NCBI GenBank assembly: GCA_963678705.1
Contig: OY783206.1
Location: forward strand, 27,291,807 to 27,355,806
Direction of reading: 5' to 3'
Length of the DNA: 64,000 bases
DNA from: Panorpa germanica
Taxonomy: Eukaryota > Arthropoda > Insecta > Mecoptera > Panorpidae
In this document: piece by piece, positions 1 through 10,935 of the stretch
Numbering within the stretch: position 1 is the stretch's first letter
Layout of the letters: every line of letters begins with the position of its first letter
Made by a program: the position numbers and the translations under genes
Notes under the pieces: generated by a model
Databases searched by the model: none
What the model was told of the DNA's origin: nothing
The model's input: the letters and a program-made list of their open reading frames with translations, nothing else

Positions 1-71
1 ACAGTTTAGATTTAGATTTAGACAATTTAGATTTTGTGAACAAGGTATTAACAACCAACTATTATTTCCAG

Positions 72-952
72 CCTTGTGGTGGTGGTGGTGGTGGTAGTGG
101 TGGTGGTGGTGGTGGTGATGATGGTGGTGATATGCCGGGGAAGCAATGTATAGAGATATGCACGGAATACGAGAATACTCCCGAATATAACCGATGCTTC
201 GAAAATTGCATGATTAAGGTGAGCTAATTTTGGGCCTTATTTTATAAGAGCATCTTTTACACGTTAGGCATTTATTGAAACGTTTCTCAGCATCTGAATA
301 CATTGTACAATCATGTTGCAGACTGATCACTAATTTTATCAACAACTATACAATATATTGTAGTATCCTAGATATAAAGAACATTTACTTTCAATATGAT
401 AAGGTGGTATACCATAATGAACTACAGTTTGCCCCGTTGCAAGGCAACGCTTGGTTGATGTGTTTCGATTAAATTAGTAATTCCATTTTGAAATTGAATT
501 ATTTAACTGACTGAATTGTTGATTTGACTTCCTTTATTTAACGTCTCGCTGTCAAGTTTAGAATTACATTAACAACGTCCCAGCGCCACCGCTCTTAAAT
601 TCTTAATTCAATTCTACAACTGAAATCTTTTATGTAAATTTGAAGTAGCTGTTATGCATATCACGAAAGAGTACCATTGCTTGAATTGTGACTAGATACA
701 ATTGTTTTTGAATACATCTTCAACTCCTTCTACCGCGATCGTCCGTTCGACCGTAAACAAGTCAAAATATGTAAAATAAAGACCATTATTAGAACATGCC
801 GTATAAAGTGGCGCCACTTAGCAAAAGTTATTTGTGTACAAAATTTATAAAACGGTTTTATTATTACACTAATAAAACTAATGTTGCAGTCCTAATTTCT
901 AACATGTATTGTAATTGTTATTTTGCAGCGAGAATTCTTGTGGAGACATTGA
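72..952 (+). CDS. 3' part of a small Gly-rich, twin CX3C cysteine peptide gene (partial)
   Basis: I do not recognise the family. An internal exon (72-218) follows a good acceptor (TTATTTCCAG) and ends at AAG before GTGAGC. It encodes a Gly run from GGT repeats, then Asp/Gly, then a CX3C-X11-CX3C segment (CIEIC ... CFENC). The reading frame is fixed by this segment. The next acceptor, TTTTGCAG ending at 928, gives a short last exon, 929-952, adding seven codons and TGA in phase 0. A poly(A) signal AATAAA lies at 1054-1059. The start and any signal peptide lie left of the window. Twin CX3C spacing suggests a disulphide-linked helical hairpin, seen in small TIM proteins and some secreted peptides; secretion is inferred from the paralogous 3' UTR of the gene at 9166. 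The last exon is less certain than the first. Confidence 0.55.
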
Positions 953-954
953 GT

Positions 955-1200
955 GATCAGTTGTTGTGGGAGGCAATGAGATGGGATACAGCCTCCAAGA
1001 ACTGCAATCCTAAAATATCTAGATTTTGACATGTAACAAAAACTACATTCGAAAATAAAATCAAAAACTTCAGTTAATGTCAATTGTTTGTTTCATTTCT
1101 AAATCATAATTTCCGATTCCTGAGTCCGAGTGAAGTAATAAATGTGCCACTAATAAATATATGACTGTCTCTTTTTAAATTACTAATTTATTTAGTTAAG
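955..1200 (+). repeat. Duplicated 3' UTR and downstream flank, copy 1
   Basis: The stretch from about 957, through the AATAAA at 1054 and the following TGTCAATTGTTTGTTTCATT, closely matches 9401-9600 behind the second peptide gene. Weaker similarity continues in 7975-8440. This marks a segmental duplication of the peptide locus. From about 1200 to 1420 I see no gene, only AT-rich DNA with short inverted arms at 1221-1234 and 1324-1337 (TTTTGATTCGCG and its complement). Confidence 0.7.
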
Positions 1201-1423
1201 GTGAGACGATACTTGGCCATTTTTGATTCGCGAAATATAGATGGCGATACAATACAGCAAGTTACATATTATCAAAAAAAACATGTTTTTTATGTTTAAA
1301 TCGTTTTATGTAAGTAACTATAAACGCGAATCAAAATCTAAAGCTGCAATTAGTTAGATGAATAACGTATCTACATTTTAAGCATACTTCCAATATTAAA
1401 ATAAAATTACATTCTTTCCTAAA

Positions 1424-1460
1424 TTTTAAAGGCTATACTCTTGTTAATTTTATAAAAATC
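1424..1460 (-). repeat. Inverted partial satellite monomer left of the array
   Basis: This reads TTTAAAGGCTATACTCTTG and on to TTAATTTTATAAAAA. It is the reverse complement, with one or two changes, of the start common to all satellite monomers (TTTTTATGAAATTAACAAG, then AGTATAACCTTTAAA). It lies about 80 bp left of the direct array, separated by a more GC-rich unique spacer. The direct array ends with the same motif near 6550-6590, so the block is bracketed by inverted arms. Confidence 0.75.
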
Positions 1461-1540
1461 CTGCTTGTACACTGCCCGGCCCGCCGTATTGTCGTATTGA
1501 CTAGCAGCGCAATTTGGTTGATGTGGGCTACGGTCCGATA

Positions 1541-4500
1541 GAATAAAGCCATTTTTAAATATCTCTATTATTTATGCCTAAACATGCCGATATCTCGAAA
1601 AGGGAGACACCTACAAAAAAACAAATTTCAGATTTGAAATCAGCGTGAAAAAGTACGTCAATAACCATTCTAAAATAAACAAAATAAAAAGTTGAATTTT
1701 TATGAAATTAACAAGAGTATAACCTTTAAAAATTTGATAAAAAATCAATTTTCTATTTTGACAAATTAAACATGTTTTCTACCGTAGTTTTTTATGCTGA
1801 TTTTAAAACTGAGAATCATATTTAAATATCCGCAATACTTACTATATTTAGAAACTAAAAAGAGAACAACTTAAAGTAATTTAAACAGCCGTACTTTGTG
1901 CACCCCGTTTTATGAAATTCATACTGCTATTTTTATGAAATTAACAAGAATATAACCTTTAAAAATTTAATAAAAAACCGTTTTTCCTTTTGACAAATAA
2001 AAGATGTTATCGAACGTAGTTTTTTATGCTGATTCCAAAAATGAAATCCATTTTTAAATATCTCTATTATTTATGCCCAAACATGTCGATATCTCGAAAA
2101 CCGAGACACCTACCAAAAAACAAATTACAGATTTGAAATCACCGTGAAAAAGTACGTCAAGAACCATTAAAAAATAAACAAAATAAAAAGTTGAATTTTT
2201 ATGAAATTAACAAGAGTATAACCTTTAAAAATTCGATAAAAAATCAATTTTTTCTTTTGGCAAATAAAAAATGTATTCGAACGTAGTTTTTTATGCTGAT
2301 TCCAAAAATAAAATCCATTTTTAGACATCTCTATTATTTATGCCCAAACATGCTGATATCTCGAAAACCGGGACATCTACAAAAAACAAATTTCAGATTT
2401 GAAATTAGCGTAAAAAAGTACGTTAGGAACCATTAAAAAATAAACAAAAAAAAATTTTGAATTTTTATGAAATTAACAAGAGTATAACCTTTAAAAATTT
2501 AATAAAAAATCAATTTTCTATTTTGACAAATTAAACATGTTTTCTACCGTAGTTTTTTATATTGATTTTAAAACTGAGAATCATATTTAAATATCCGCAA
2601 TACTTACTATATTTAGAAACTAAAAAGAGAACAACTTAAAGTAATTTAAACAGCCGTACTTTGTGCACCCCGTTTTATGAAATTCATACTGCTATTTTTA
2701 TGAAATTAACAAGAGTTATAACCTTTAAAAATTTAATAAAAAGCCGTTTTTCCTTTTGACAAATAAAAGATGTTATCGAACGTAGTTTTTTATGCTGATT
2801 CCAAAAATAAAATCCATTTTTAAATATCTCTATTATTTATGCCCAAACATGCTGATATCTCGAAAAGCGGGACATCTTCAAAATAACAAATTTCAGATTT
2901 GAAATCAGCGTGAAAAAGTACGTCAATAACCTTTAAAAAATAAACAAAATAAAAAGTTGAATTTTTATGAAATTAACAAGAGTATAACCTTTAAAAATTC
3001 GATAAAAAATCAATTTTTTCTTTTGGCAAACAAAACATGTTTTCGAACGTAGTTTTTTATGCTGATTCCAAAAATGAAATCCATTTTTAAATATCTCTAT
3101 TATTTATGCCCAAACATGTCGATATCTCGAAAACCGAGACACCTACCAAAAAACAAATTTCAGATTTGAAATCAGCGTGAAAAAGTATGTCCATAACCAT
3201 TCTAAAATAAACAAAATAAAAAGTTGAATTTTTATGAAATTAACAAGAGTATAACCTTTAAAAATTCAATAAAAAATCAATTTTTTGTTTTGACAAATAA
3301 AAGATGTATTCGAACGTAGTTTTTTATGCTGATTTCAAAAATGAAATCCATTTTTAGACATCTCTATTATTTATGCCCAAACATGCTGATATCTCGAAAA
3401 CCGGAACATCTACAAAAAAACAAATTTCAGATTTGAAATCAGCGTAAAAAAGTACGTTAGGAACCATTAAAAATAAACAAAAAAAAATTTTTAATTTTTA
3501 TGAAATTAACAACCTTTAAAAATTTGATAAAAAATCAATTTTCTATTTTGACAAATTAAACATGTTTTCTAACGTAGTTTTTTATATTGATTTTAAAACT
3601 GAGAATCATATTTAAATATTCGCAATACTTACTATATTTAGAAACTAAAAAGAGAACAACTTAAAGTAATTTAAACAGCCGTACTTTGTGCACCCCGTTT
3701 TATGAAATTCATACTGCTATTTTTATGAAATTAACAAGAATATAACCTTTAAAAATTTAATAAAAAGCCGTTTTTCCTTTTGACAAATAAAAGATGTTAT
3801 CGAACGTAGTATTTTATGCTGATTCCAAAAATAAAATCCATTTTTAAATATCTCTATTATTTATGCCCAAACATGCTGATATCTCGAAAAGCGGGATATC
3901 TTCAAAAAAACAAATTTCAGATTTAAAATCAGCGTGAAAAAGTACGTCAATAACCTTTAAAAAATAAACAAAATAAAAAGTTGAATTTTTATGAAATTAA
4001 CAAGAGTATAACCTTTAAAAATTCGATAAAAAATCAATTTTTTCTTTTGGCAAACAAAACATGTTTTCGAACGTAGTTTTTTATGCTGATTCCAAAAATG
4101 AAATCCATTTTTAAATATCTCTATTATTTATGCCCAAACATGTCGATATCTCGAAAACCGAGACACCTACCAAAAAACAAATTTCAGATTTGAAATCAGC
4201 GTGAAAAAGTATGTCCATAACCATTCTAAAATAAACAAAATAAAAAGTTGAATTTTTATGAAATTAACAAGAGTATAACCTTTAAAAATTTGATAAAAAA
4301 TCAATTTTCTATTTTGACAAATTAAACATGTTTTCTAACGTAGTTTTTTATGCTGATTTTAAAACTGAGAATCATATTTAAATATCCGCAATACTTACTA
4401 TATTTAGAAACTAAAAAGAGAACAACTTAAAGTAATTTAAACAGCCGTACTTTGTGCACCCCGTTTTATGAAATTCATACTGCTATTTTTATGAAATTAA

Positions 4501-6633
4501 CAAGAATATAACCTTTAAAAATTTAATAAAAAACCGTTTTTCCTTTTGACAAATAAAAGATGTTATCGAACGTAGTTTTTTATGCTGATTCCAAAAATGA
4601 AATCCATTTTTAAATATCTCTATTATTTATGCCCAAACATGTCGATATCTCGAAAACCGAGACACCTACCAAAAAACAAATTTCAGATTTGAAATCAGCG
4701 TGAAAAAGTATGTCCATAACCATTCTAAAATAAACAAAATAAAAAGTTGAATTTTTATGAAATTAACAAGAGTATAACCTTTAAAAATTTGATAAAAAAT
4801 CAATTTTCTATTTTGACAAATTAAACATGTTTTCTAACGTAGTTTTTTATGCTGATTTTAAAACTGAGAATCATATTTAAATATCCGCAATACTTACTAT
4901 ATTTAGAAACTAAAAAGAGAACAACTTAAAGTAATTTAAACAGCCGTACTTTGTGCACCCCGTTTTATGAAATTCATACTGCTATTTTTATGAAATTAAC
5001 AAGAATATAACCTTTAAAAATTTAATAAAAAACCGTTTTTCCTTTTGACAAATAAAAGATGTTATCGAACGTAGTTTTTTATGCTGATTCCAAAAATGAA
5101 ATCCATTTTTAAATATCTCTATTATTTATGCCCAAACATGTCGATATCTCGAAAACCGAGACACCTACCAAAAAACAAATTACAGATTTGAAATCACCGT
5201 GAAAAAGTACGTCAAGAACCATTAAAAAATAAAGAAAATAAAAAGTTGAATTTTTATGAAATTAACAAGAGTATAACCTTTAAAAATTCGATAAAAAATC
5301 AATTTTTTCTTTTGGCAAACAAAACATGTTTTCGAACGTAGTTTTTTATGCTGATTCCAAAAATGAAATCCATTTTTAAATATCTTTATTATTTATGCCC
5401 AAACATGTCGATATCTCGAAAACCGAGACACCTACCAAAAAACAAATTTCAGATTTGAAATCAGCGTGAAAAAGTACGTCCATAACCATTCTAAAATAAA
5501 CAAAATAAAAAGTTGAATTTTTATGAAATTAACAAGAGTATAACCTTTAAAAATTCAATAAAAAATCAATTTTTTGTTTTAACAAATAAAAGATGTATTC
5601 GAACGTAGTTTTTTATGTTGATTTCAAAAATGAAATCCATTTTTAGACATCTCTATTATTTATGCCCGAACATGCTGATATCTCGAAAACCAGGACATCT
5701 TCAAAAAAACAAATTTCAGATTTGAAATCAGCGTAAAAAAGTACGTTAGGAACCATTAAAAAATAAACAAAAAAAATTTTTGAATTTTTATGAAATTAAC
5801 AAGAGTATAACCTTTAAAAATTCAATAAAAAATCAATTTTTTGTTTTGACAAATAAAAGATGTATTCGAACGTAGTTTTTTATGCTGATTTCAAAAATGA
5901 AATCCATTTTTAGACATCTCTATTATTTATGCCCAAACATGCTGATATCTCGAAAACCGGGACATCTACAAAGAAACAAATTTCAGATTTGAAATCAGCG
6001 TAAAAAAGTACGTTAGGAACCATTAAAAATAAACAAAAAAAAATTTTGAATTTTTATGAAATTAACAAGAGTATAACCTTTAAGAATTTGATAAAAAATC
6101 AATTTTCTATTTTGACAAATTAAACATGTTTTCTACCGTAGTTTTTTATATTGATTTTAAAACTGAGAATCATATTTAAATATCCGCAATACTTACTATA
6201 TTTAGAAACTAAAAAGAGAACAACTTAAAGTAATTTAAACAGCCGTACTTTGTGCACCCCGTCTTATGAAATTCATACTGCTATTTTTATGAAATTAACA
6301 AGAGTATAACCTTTAAAAATTTGATAAAAAACCGTTTTTCCTTTTGACAAATAAAAGATGTTATCGAACGTAGTTTTTTATGCTGATTCCAAAAATAAAA
6401 TCCATTTTTAAATATCTCTATTATTTATGCCCAAACATGTCGATATCTCGAAAACCGAGACACCTACCAAAAAACAAATTACAGATTTGAAATCACCGTG
6501 AAAAAGTACGTCAAGAACCATTAAAAAATAAACAAAATAAAAAGTTGAATTTTTATGAAATTAACAAGAGTATATATAACCTTTAAAAATTCGATAAAAA
6601 ATCAATTTTTTCTTTTGGCAAACAAAACATGTT
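1541..6633 (+). repeat. AT-rich satellite array with two monomer classes in ordered higher-order units
   Basis: Nineteen complete and one truncated monomer begin with TTTTTATGAAATTAACAA, at about 1697, 1930, 2196, 2462, 2695, 2962, 3229, 3496, 3720, 3986, 4253, 4486, 4752, 4985, 5251, 5518, 5785, 6051, 6283 and 6550. A monomers are 266-267 bp and carry ATCTCTATTATTTATGCCC. B monomers are 232-233 bp (one is 224) and carry TTTGTGCACCCCG. Both share about the first 115 bp. The order is B-A1-A2, B-A1-A2-A3, B-A1-A2, B-A1, B-A1-A2-A3-A3, B-A1-A2 truncated, with subtypes defined by the poly-T block and the bases after it. The array opens with a partial A tail (1541-1696). No ORF of note lies inside; it is a noncoding satellite. 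Confidence 0.95.
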
Positions 6634-6677
6634 TAAGTTTCTTCCACTGACTTTTAATGAGTTGGAACCAAAAAAAT

Positions 6678-6798
6678 AAATTTTGAAAATGAATATTGCT
6701 GTATTTTCTAGTTTAATTATGACAAGTTTAACAAACTTCTTCTTCGTTTTTGACCACAATAGAAAATACAGCATTTCAAAATATTCATTTTCAAAACT
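6678..6798. repeat. Inverted repeat beside the satellite's right end
   Basis: The left arm starting TTTTGAAAATGAATATT near 6680 continues through GCTGTATTTTCTA to about 6711. The right arm, about 6759-6798, is its reverse complement with a short insertion. The spacer is about 50 bp. It begins roughly 45 bp after the satellite stops and could be a small palindromic MITE or a hairpin. The rest of 6634-7340 shows no gene, only AT-rich DNA with a C-rich patch near 7035-7070. Confidence 0.6.
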
Positions 6799-7341
6799 AT
6801 CGTTTCACCTTAAAATGTATGTAAAATAATTAGAAAGGGAGGTGACATTTTTACATGAATGTTTAATTAAATTAATTACAAATTCAAAATAAATATTTTT
6901 CCAAGATGAATGCAGGCTATACCATGCACTTAAATATATGTCTGTCTCTTTCTACATTGCTAACCAAATTCGATAAGAAAAATTGCAAGGAAATGAACGT
7001 AACATTTTAATAATTTGATTTTTGATTAATTTGGGCCCCTCCTCTTCTACGAACACCTCTCCCACCCACCAACATGAATGTAACATTAGGAATGGATTTT
7101 TTGATTGCTATAATTTCGAAAATTGATTTTAATTTGTTAAATGTAGGTAGAAATCAATTTCAAGGACATATTTGACAAACTGCCGTCGCGTTTTTAATTA
7201 CCCGATTGAATTTAACATAATAATCTACATATTGATATGAGACGTGAACTAAATTCGAAAATAAATATCTGCTGTTTGAATTTCACAATGTTTTTGTTTA
7301 TTCATCATTTTAGATTAGATTAGATGTAGGTGGTCAATTCA

Positions 7342-7640
7342 CCCTCAAATCGTCTCCCTGAAGCAAAATGTCCATCGGCACGTAGCGCCGTCCTGCTGGA
7401 ACCACATGTCGATACGTCCATATCGTTTAATTTAAGCCAAAAAAAAGTTACTTATCATAGACCTGTATGACGGTCATGTCCTTACCAACATCGTTCTCGA
7501 AGAAGTACCGCCCAATGACGCCACCAGCCCAACATCCGCACCAAACAGTAACTTCTTGTGAACCTCGTGTGAAAAAATGCGCCTCGTCGCTAAAGATGAT
7601 CTTTCGTCCAAAATTAGGGTCATAACGAACACTCATTTTT
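7342..7640 (-). pseudogene. Degenerate Tc1/mariner-superfamily transposase fragment
   Basis: On the minus strand, 7636-7448 translates to a stretch with the transposase signature FSDEAHF (first catalytic Asp) followed by VWCGCWAGGVIG and YFFEN. About 70 bp further, in another frame, is MWFQQDGATC, which carries the second catalytic Asp. The residues normally lying between FSDEAHF and VWCG are missing, the segment between the two motifs contains stops, and no third catalytic Asp is seen. This is a deleted, frameshifted relic. The bases at 7650-7770 may be a rearranged transposase C-terminus (minus-strand ATGAGGGGGTCG) but that is unclear. Confidence 0.75.
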
Positions 7641-7974
7641 ATAGTAAAGTTTTATCATTTGGTCCTGGTGATTTGGCATCAGTGAGTGATACCGTCAAAA
7701 CAACATGGCCGCCACCACCTGTCAACATCGACCCCCTCATATTGGGAAACCCTATATGTATCCCAGCCGAATGTTGAACAATTTGGTCAAGTAGGGCTCC
7801 ATGGCGCATAGCAGACAAAACATTTTAATTTATTGCTTTTCAATCTGCATTACTTCACTAGGAAGAAAATTCATTCGAGGGGGGGGTGTAGTCAAATCGC
7901 TTAGAATATTTATCAATGAGTATTTGTTACAGCATTTAATGAGTAAAATTGATAACATGCACAAAAATAAATAA

Positions 7975-8440
7975 ATAATCAAATAAAAGCAAAAAATTCA
8001 ATTATTGTAAATTATTTTGCTTCATTTCTTGTGTGCGAATGTACTATACTCGTCCTTGTCTTGCCTAGTGTGTGTGTGTGTCACAAATAAATATATATTA
8101 AAATATCAATTCATTTAGTTAAAATATATATAAAATGATTGGAAATGGGGGTAATATTTTTAAATGAAATGTTTAATTGAATTAAACCCCTCCCCTCCCC
8201 TCCCCCACAGTCTCACCACATTAGTGTAATGAACAATGCAATATTTTCACAATTTAATTTGAATGCAATTTGTTAAATGTAATTGTAGTCCAGCCACCAA
8301 TGTGTCTGTCCCTAAATCTCTGAAAGCGGTAAATTGGCAGAAAAGTTGGTAAATAATATTTTCTGAAATATTTGGGCGTGATGATTTCCAAAACTTTGTT
8401 CCTTTTTGATGCTTTAGGAAACCAAGTTGAATAAATGACA
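7975..8440 (+). repeat. Segmental duplication, copy 2 (no peptide gene kept)
   Basis: This matches 9480-9900 in order: CAATTATTGTAAATT, CGTCCTTGTCTTGCCTAGTG, a pyrimidine-rich tract (CCCCTCCCCTCCCC), TAGTCCAGCCACCAATGTG, GCGGTAAATTGGCAG and TTTGGGCGTGATGATTTCC. In the other copy this stretch lies directly downstream of a peptide gene. Here, 7641-7974 shows no peptide exon, so the gene is absent or lost next to the transposase relic. A short TG microsatellite sits near 8070-8082. Confidence 0.7.
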
Positions 8441-8456
8441 ACGAAAATAGATTTAT

Positions 8457-8600
8457 TACAATATCTCCGTGCCAGTGCCTCCTACGTTAAAATTACTTAT
8501 TATCAATCTGATAGAGCACTCAATTCCCTACAATGTGTGCATACAACATTTGTTTGTATGTCTGATAGATATTGAGCTGCACCGCTGTAAAGTCGACCAC
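8457..8600 (+). repeat. Dispersed repeat R4, copies at 8457-8600 (+) and 8840-8920 (-)
   Basis: The block ATATCTCCGTGCCAGTG ... ATCAATCTGATAGA ... GTCTGATAGATATTGAGCTG recurs at 43510-43650 in the same orientation and, in part, inverted at 8840-8920. The ORFs read through it have no family motifs and I treat them as chance. The remainder of 8441-9165 holds no gene I can support. Confidence 0.65.
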
Positions 8601-9165
8601 TTCACTGTTTCAAATCAACGGATGACATCCAACAACCAGTGCATGCGTTTACAATTTTGCCCATATCTCCTAAATTCTTTACAGTACCTAAACTTATCAT
8701 CCATCATTTTAAAGGGGTTTTAACGTTCAACAACTTTTATCTAAACATTTTTTTGATCAAGCAAATAGTTTATATATAAAGGTATAAAATAAATATAAAT
8801 TTCAAATTTATTAATTTTTTTTTAGACTTTACTTTAATTGTAGAAAATTGAATCCTCTAATAGATTGGTAATAACTATTTTTATCGTAGGACGCACTGGT
8901 ACGGAGATATTGCAAATAAGATCGTTTTCAGCCAACATTTTATCATCATGAAGGTCGAAGTCATCATAATGGAGGCTGCTAAGAACAAATTTGTTACAAT
9001 TATTCCCAAAAGCTCTTTTTACTAAAATTCCCATCAATTTGCAGAATTCTCCCTAAATTTTCAATACTGCGCCTGGACTACTAAGACAATTAAACCCATA
9101 AGTGTATTTAAGACGGTGCTGAGTTGGCACCGCACTGTTTCTGTTTCTCTCCAAGTGAACACAAC

Positions 9166-9391
9166 ATGATCTTCAACTTAGTAGTCGCCATCTTTGTGCT
9201 TGGTGTAGTCGCCAATGTTGAGGTAATTACCTTATTGTATTATATTTATTAAATGAATGCTTTCCACTAATACTGCTGTTTTTTTCCAGGCCTGCTTTAG
9301 CGGCTTCGTCGACCATTTGAGACCATGCATCAGCCAAAGTCATGGCAGTATTGTCCAAATCATTTCCTGCGTAAAGTCCAGTTTCATGTAG
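9166..9391 (+). CDS. Small secreted cysteine peptide, 52 residues, two exons
   Basis: Exon 1 (9166-9222) starts at ATG after AACACAAC and encodes a hydrophobic leader, MIFNLVVAIFVLGVVA, ending GTTGAG before GTAATT. Exon 2 (9290-9391) follows a strong acceptor, TTTTTTTCCAG, and runs in phase 0 to TAG. The mature part is about 32 residues with three cysteines (CFSGF, RPC, ISC). The gene is too short for ordinary ORF calling. A TATTTAA box lies near 9107, about 60 bp before the ATG, and AATAAA at 9481-9486. From about 9401 the 3' UTR is nearly the same as that of the gene ending at 952, so the two are duplicates with unlike mature peptides. The family is not recognised; it could be a venom, salivary, gland or defence peptide, and the sequence does not say which. 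Confidence 0.75.
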
Positions 9392-9479
9392 CAGGGGAAG
9401 CAATGAGATGGAATGTAGTCTCCAAGAACTGCAATCCTAAAATATCTAGATTTTGACATGTAATAGAAATTGCATTCGA

Positions 9480-9900
9480 AAATAAAATCAAAAACTTCAA
9501 TTATTGTCAATTGTTTGTTTCATTTCTAAATCATCGGCCGAGTATGAGTAAAGTATACCCGTCCTTTTCTTACCTAGTGCATGTGGCTGAAATATCGAAC
9601 TAAACATATGACTATCTCTATTTAATTTAGTTGTAATATATATAAAAAATGAGTGGCTATGGAGGTAATATTAGAGAATGAAATGTTTAATTAAATTAGA
9701 CCTCTTCCCTCCCTCTCACTCTCTTCTCAACAGTGTAATCTACATTGCAATATGTGAAATGTAATTATAGTCCAGCCACAAATGTGTCCCTAAATTTTTA
9801 AAAGCGGTAAATTGGCAGAGAATTTGGTAAATAACATGATCTGATTTATTTGGGCGTGATGATTTCCAATACATTTAACTGCTTCAACTGGAATAAATGC
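9480..9900 (+). repeat. Segmental duplication, copy 3 (downstream of the peptide gene)
   Basis: This is the counterpart of 7975-8440 and, at its left end, of 955-1200. It includes the poly(A) region of the peptide gene, the CGTCCTTTTCTTACCTAGTG segment, a pyrimidine tract near 9705-9735 and the GCGGTAAATTGGCAG block. Confidence 0.7.
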
Positions 9901-10019
9901 CGACTGGAAGGCTTATATATATTTATAAAAACCTAACGAATGCGCACTCTGAGTACAGCCCTGCTATTTTTACAGTAAGCATTATAGCGAATTGTGAATG
10001 TGGCAATCATATAAATGAA

Positions 10020-10130
10020 ATAATGAAATGCTTTTCGTTGATAAGCAAAACCCGAGACAACGGCTGAACCGATTTGGCAATTTTTTTTTAAATGTTCGTA
10101 ACAATCTAAGGAAGGATAAGGATATTGACA
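10020..10130 (+). mobile_element. Fragment resembling the 5' part of an arthropod Helitron
   Basis: The phrase CGAGACAACGGCTGAACCG followed by ATTTGGCAATTTTTTT resembles the conserved early segment of many arthropod Helitron-type elements (an 'ACGGCTGGACCGATTTGGC' theme). Only this portion is visible and no end was located, so the assignment rests on recognition alone. Confidence 0.35.
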
Positions 10131-10239
10131 ATATTTTTGTTTCTACAGCCGTTTCAAGCAATATATTCATACTTTAAACTTTAATCTCATTTATCTCAAA
10201 GCTATTTTCTTCCGCATGATGTTGTAGAACAAAAAAACT

Positions 10240-10935
10240 ATTTTTTATTTTTTTTTAAATATAGTTTCTCGGGCTTCGTAGGCACGTAGCCTTTTATCGC
10301 CCCTAATACTATTCTGCCTCTTCTTATATATTATACCCAGATAACAAGAATGATCTATTCATGGCTACTGCTGTTATAAATTTCGATTTCTCAATCAAAA
10401 AAGCGGTGTTAACAGGAAGCGTCTGCGAAGTCTGTAGCACCGCACTTTGGAGTCCATTTCTTGCCATTGCTGTATTTTTACATTGCCACAGAATGTGGTC
10501 AGGGTCTGCCTCTTCTTCACCACATTCGCATTTAGAGTTTGGAATGATTTTGTTTCTTGCTAGATGTTTCGGAGCTCCAGTATGATTCATTCTTAGTCTT
10601 GAGGTCATTGTAATTAATCTTCTTGGCCATTTTAGTTTGGCAAACCATGGCTTACGTCTCAGTATTGGTTGTATTGTATAAAATTCTCTACCTTTATCAG
10701 AATTATCCCACTTGTCTTGCCAATTTTGCATTTCATTTTTTTCTAATTCTGCTTTCATGTCTGATTTTATAAAAAATGAAATATATTTATCACAGGAAGT
10801 AGCTACCTTGGCCATTTGATCAGCTTTTTCATTTCCCTTAATTCCCTTATGTGACGGTATCCAAATTCGTTTAATATTTCGGCCCTTATCTATTTCCCTA
10901 TTTATTTTTTCTTTGAACATCAATAGCTATCGTTG
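10240..10935 (-). mobile_element. 5'-truncated non-LTR retrotransposon (LINE) with RNase H and C-terminal Cys motif
   Basis: The minus-strand ORF 10923-10324 (199 codons) begins inside an RNase H domain: IWIPSHKGIKGNEKAD is the conserved C-terminal RNase H signature of I- and Jockey-group LINEs. About 75 residues later comes RLRMNHTGAPKHL, then CECGEEEADPDHILWQC, the CCHC-like motif near the end of ORF2 in these elements. After the stop at 10324 an approximately 65-bp 3' UTR runs into A-rich sequence at 10240-10258 (read on the minus strand), consistent with a poly(A) tail. The reverse transcriptase and endonuclease are absent and a stop lies just upstream of the ORF, so this is a dead-on-arrival 5'-truncated copy. 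10936-11450 shows nothing further. Confidence 0.8.

Noticed and set aside
1541..6633. CRISPR-like array
   Set aside because: Monomers are hundreds of bases long, contiguous and without unique spacers; this is satellite DNA in a eukaryote.
8469..9037. ORFs of 84 and 67 codons at 8469-8723 and 8834-9037
   Set aside because: They lie in R4 repeats found elsewhere in the window and carry no motif.
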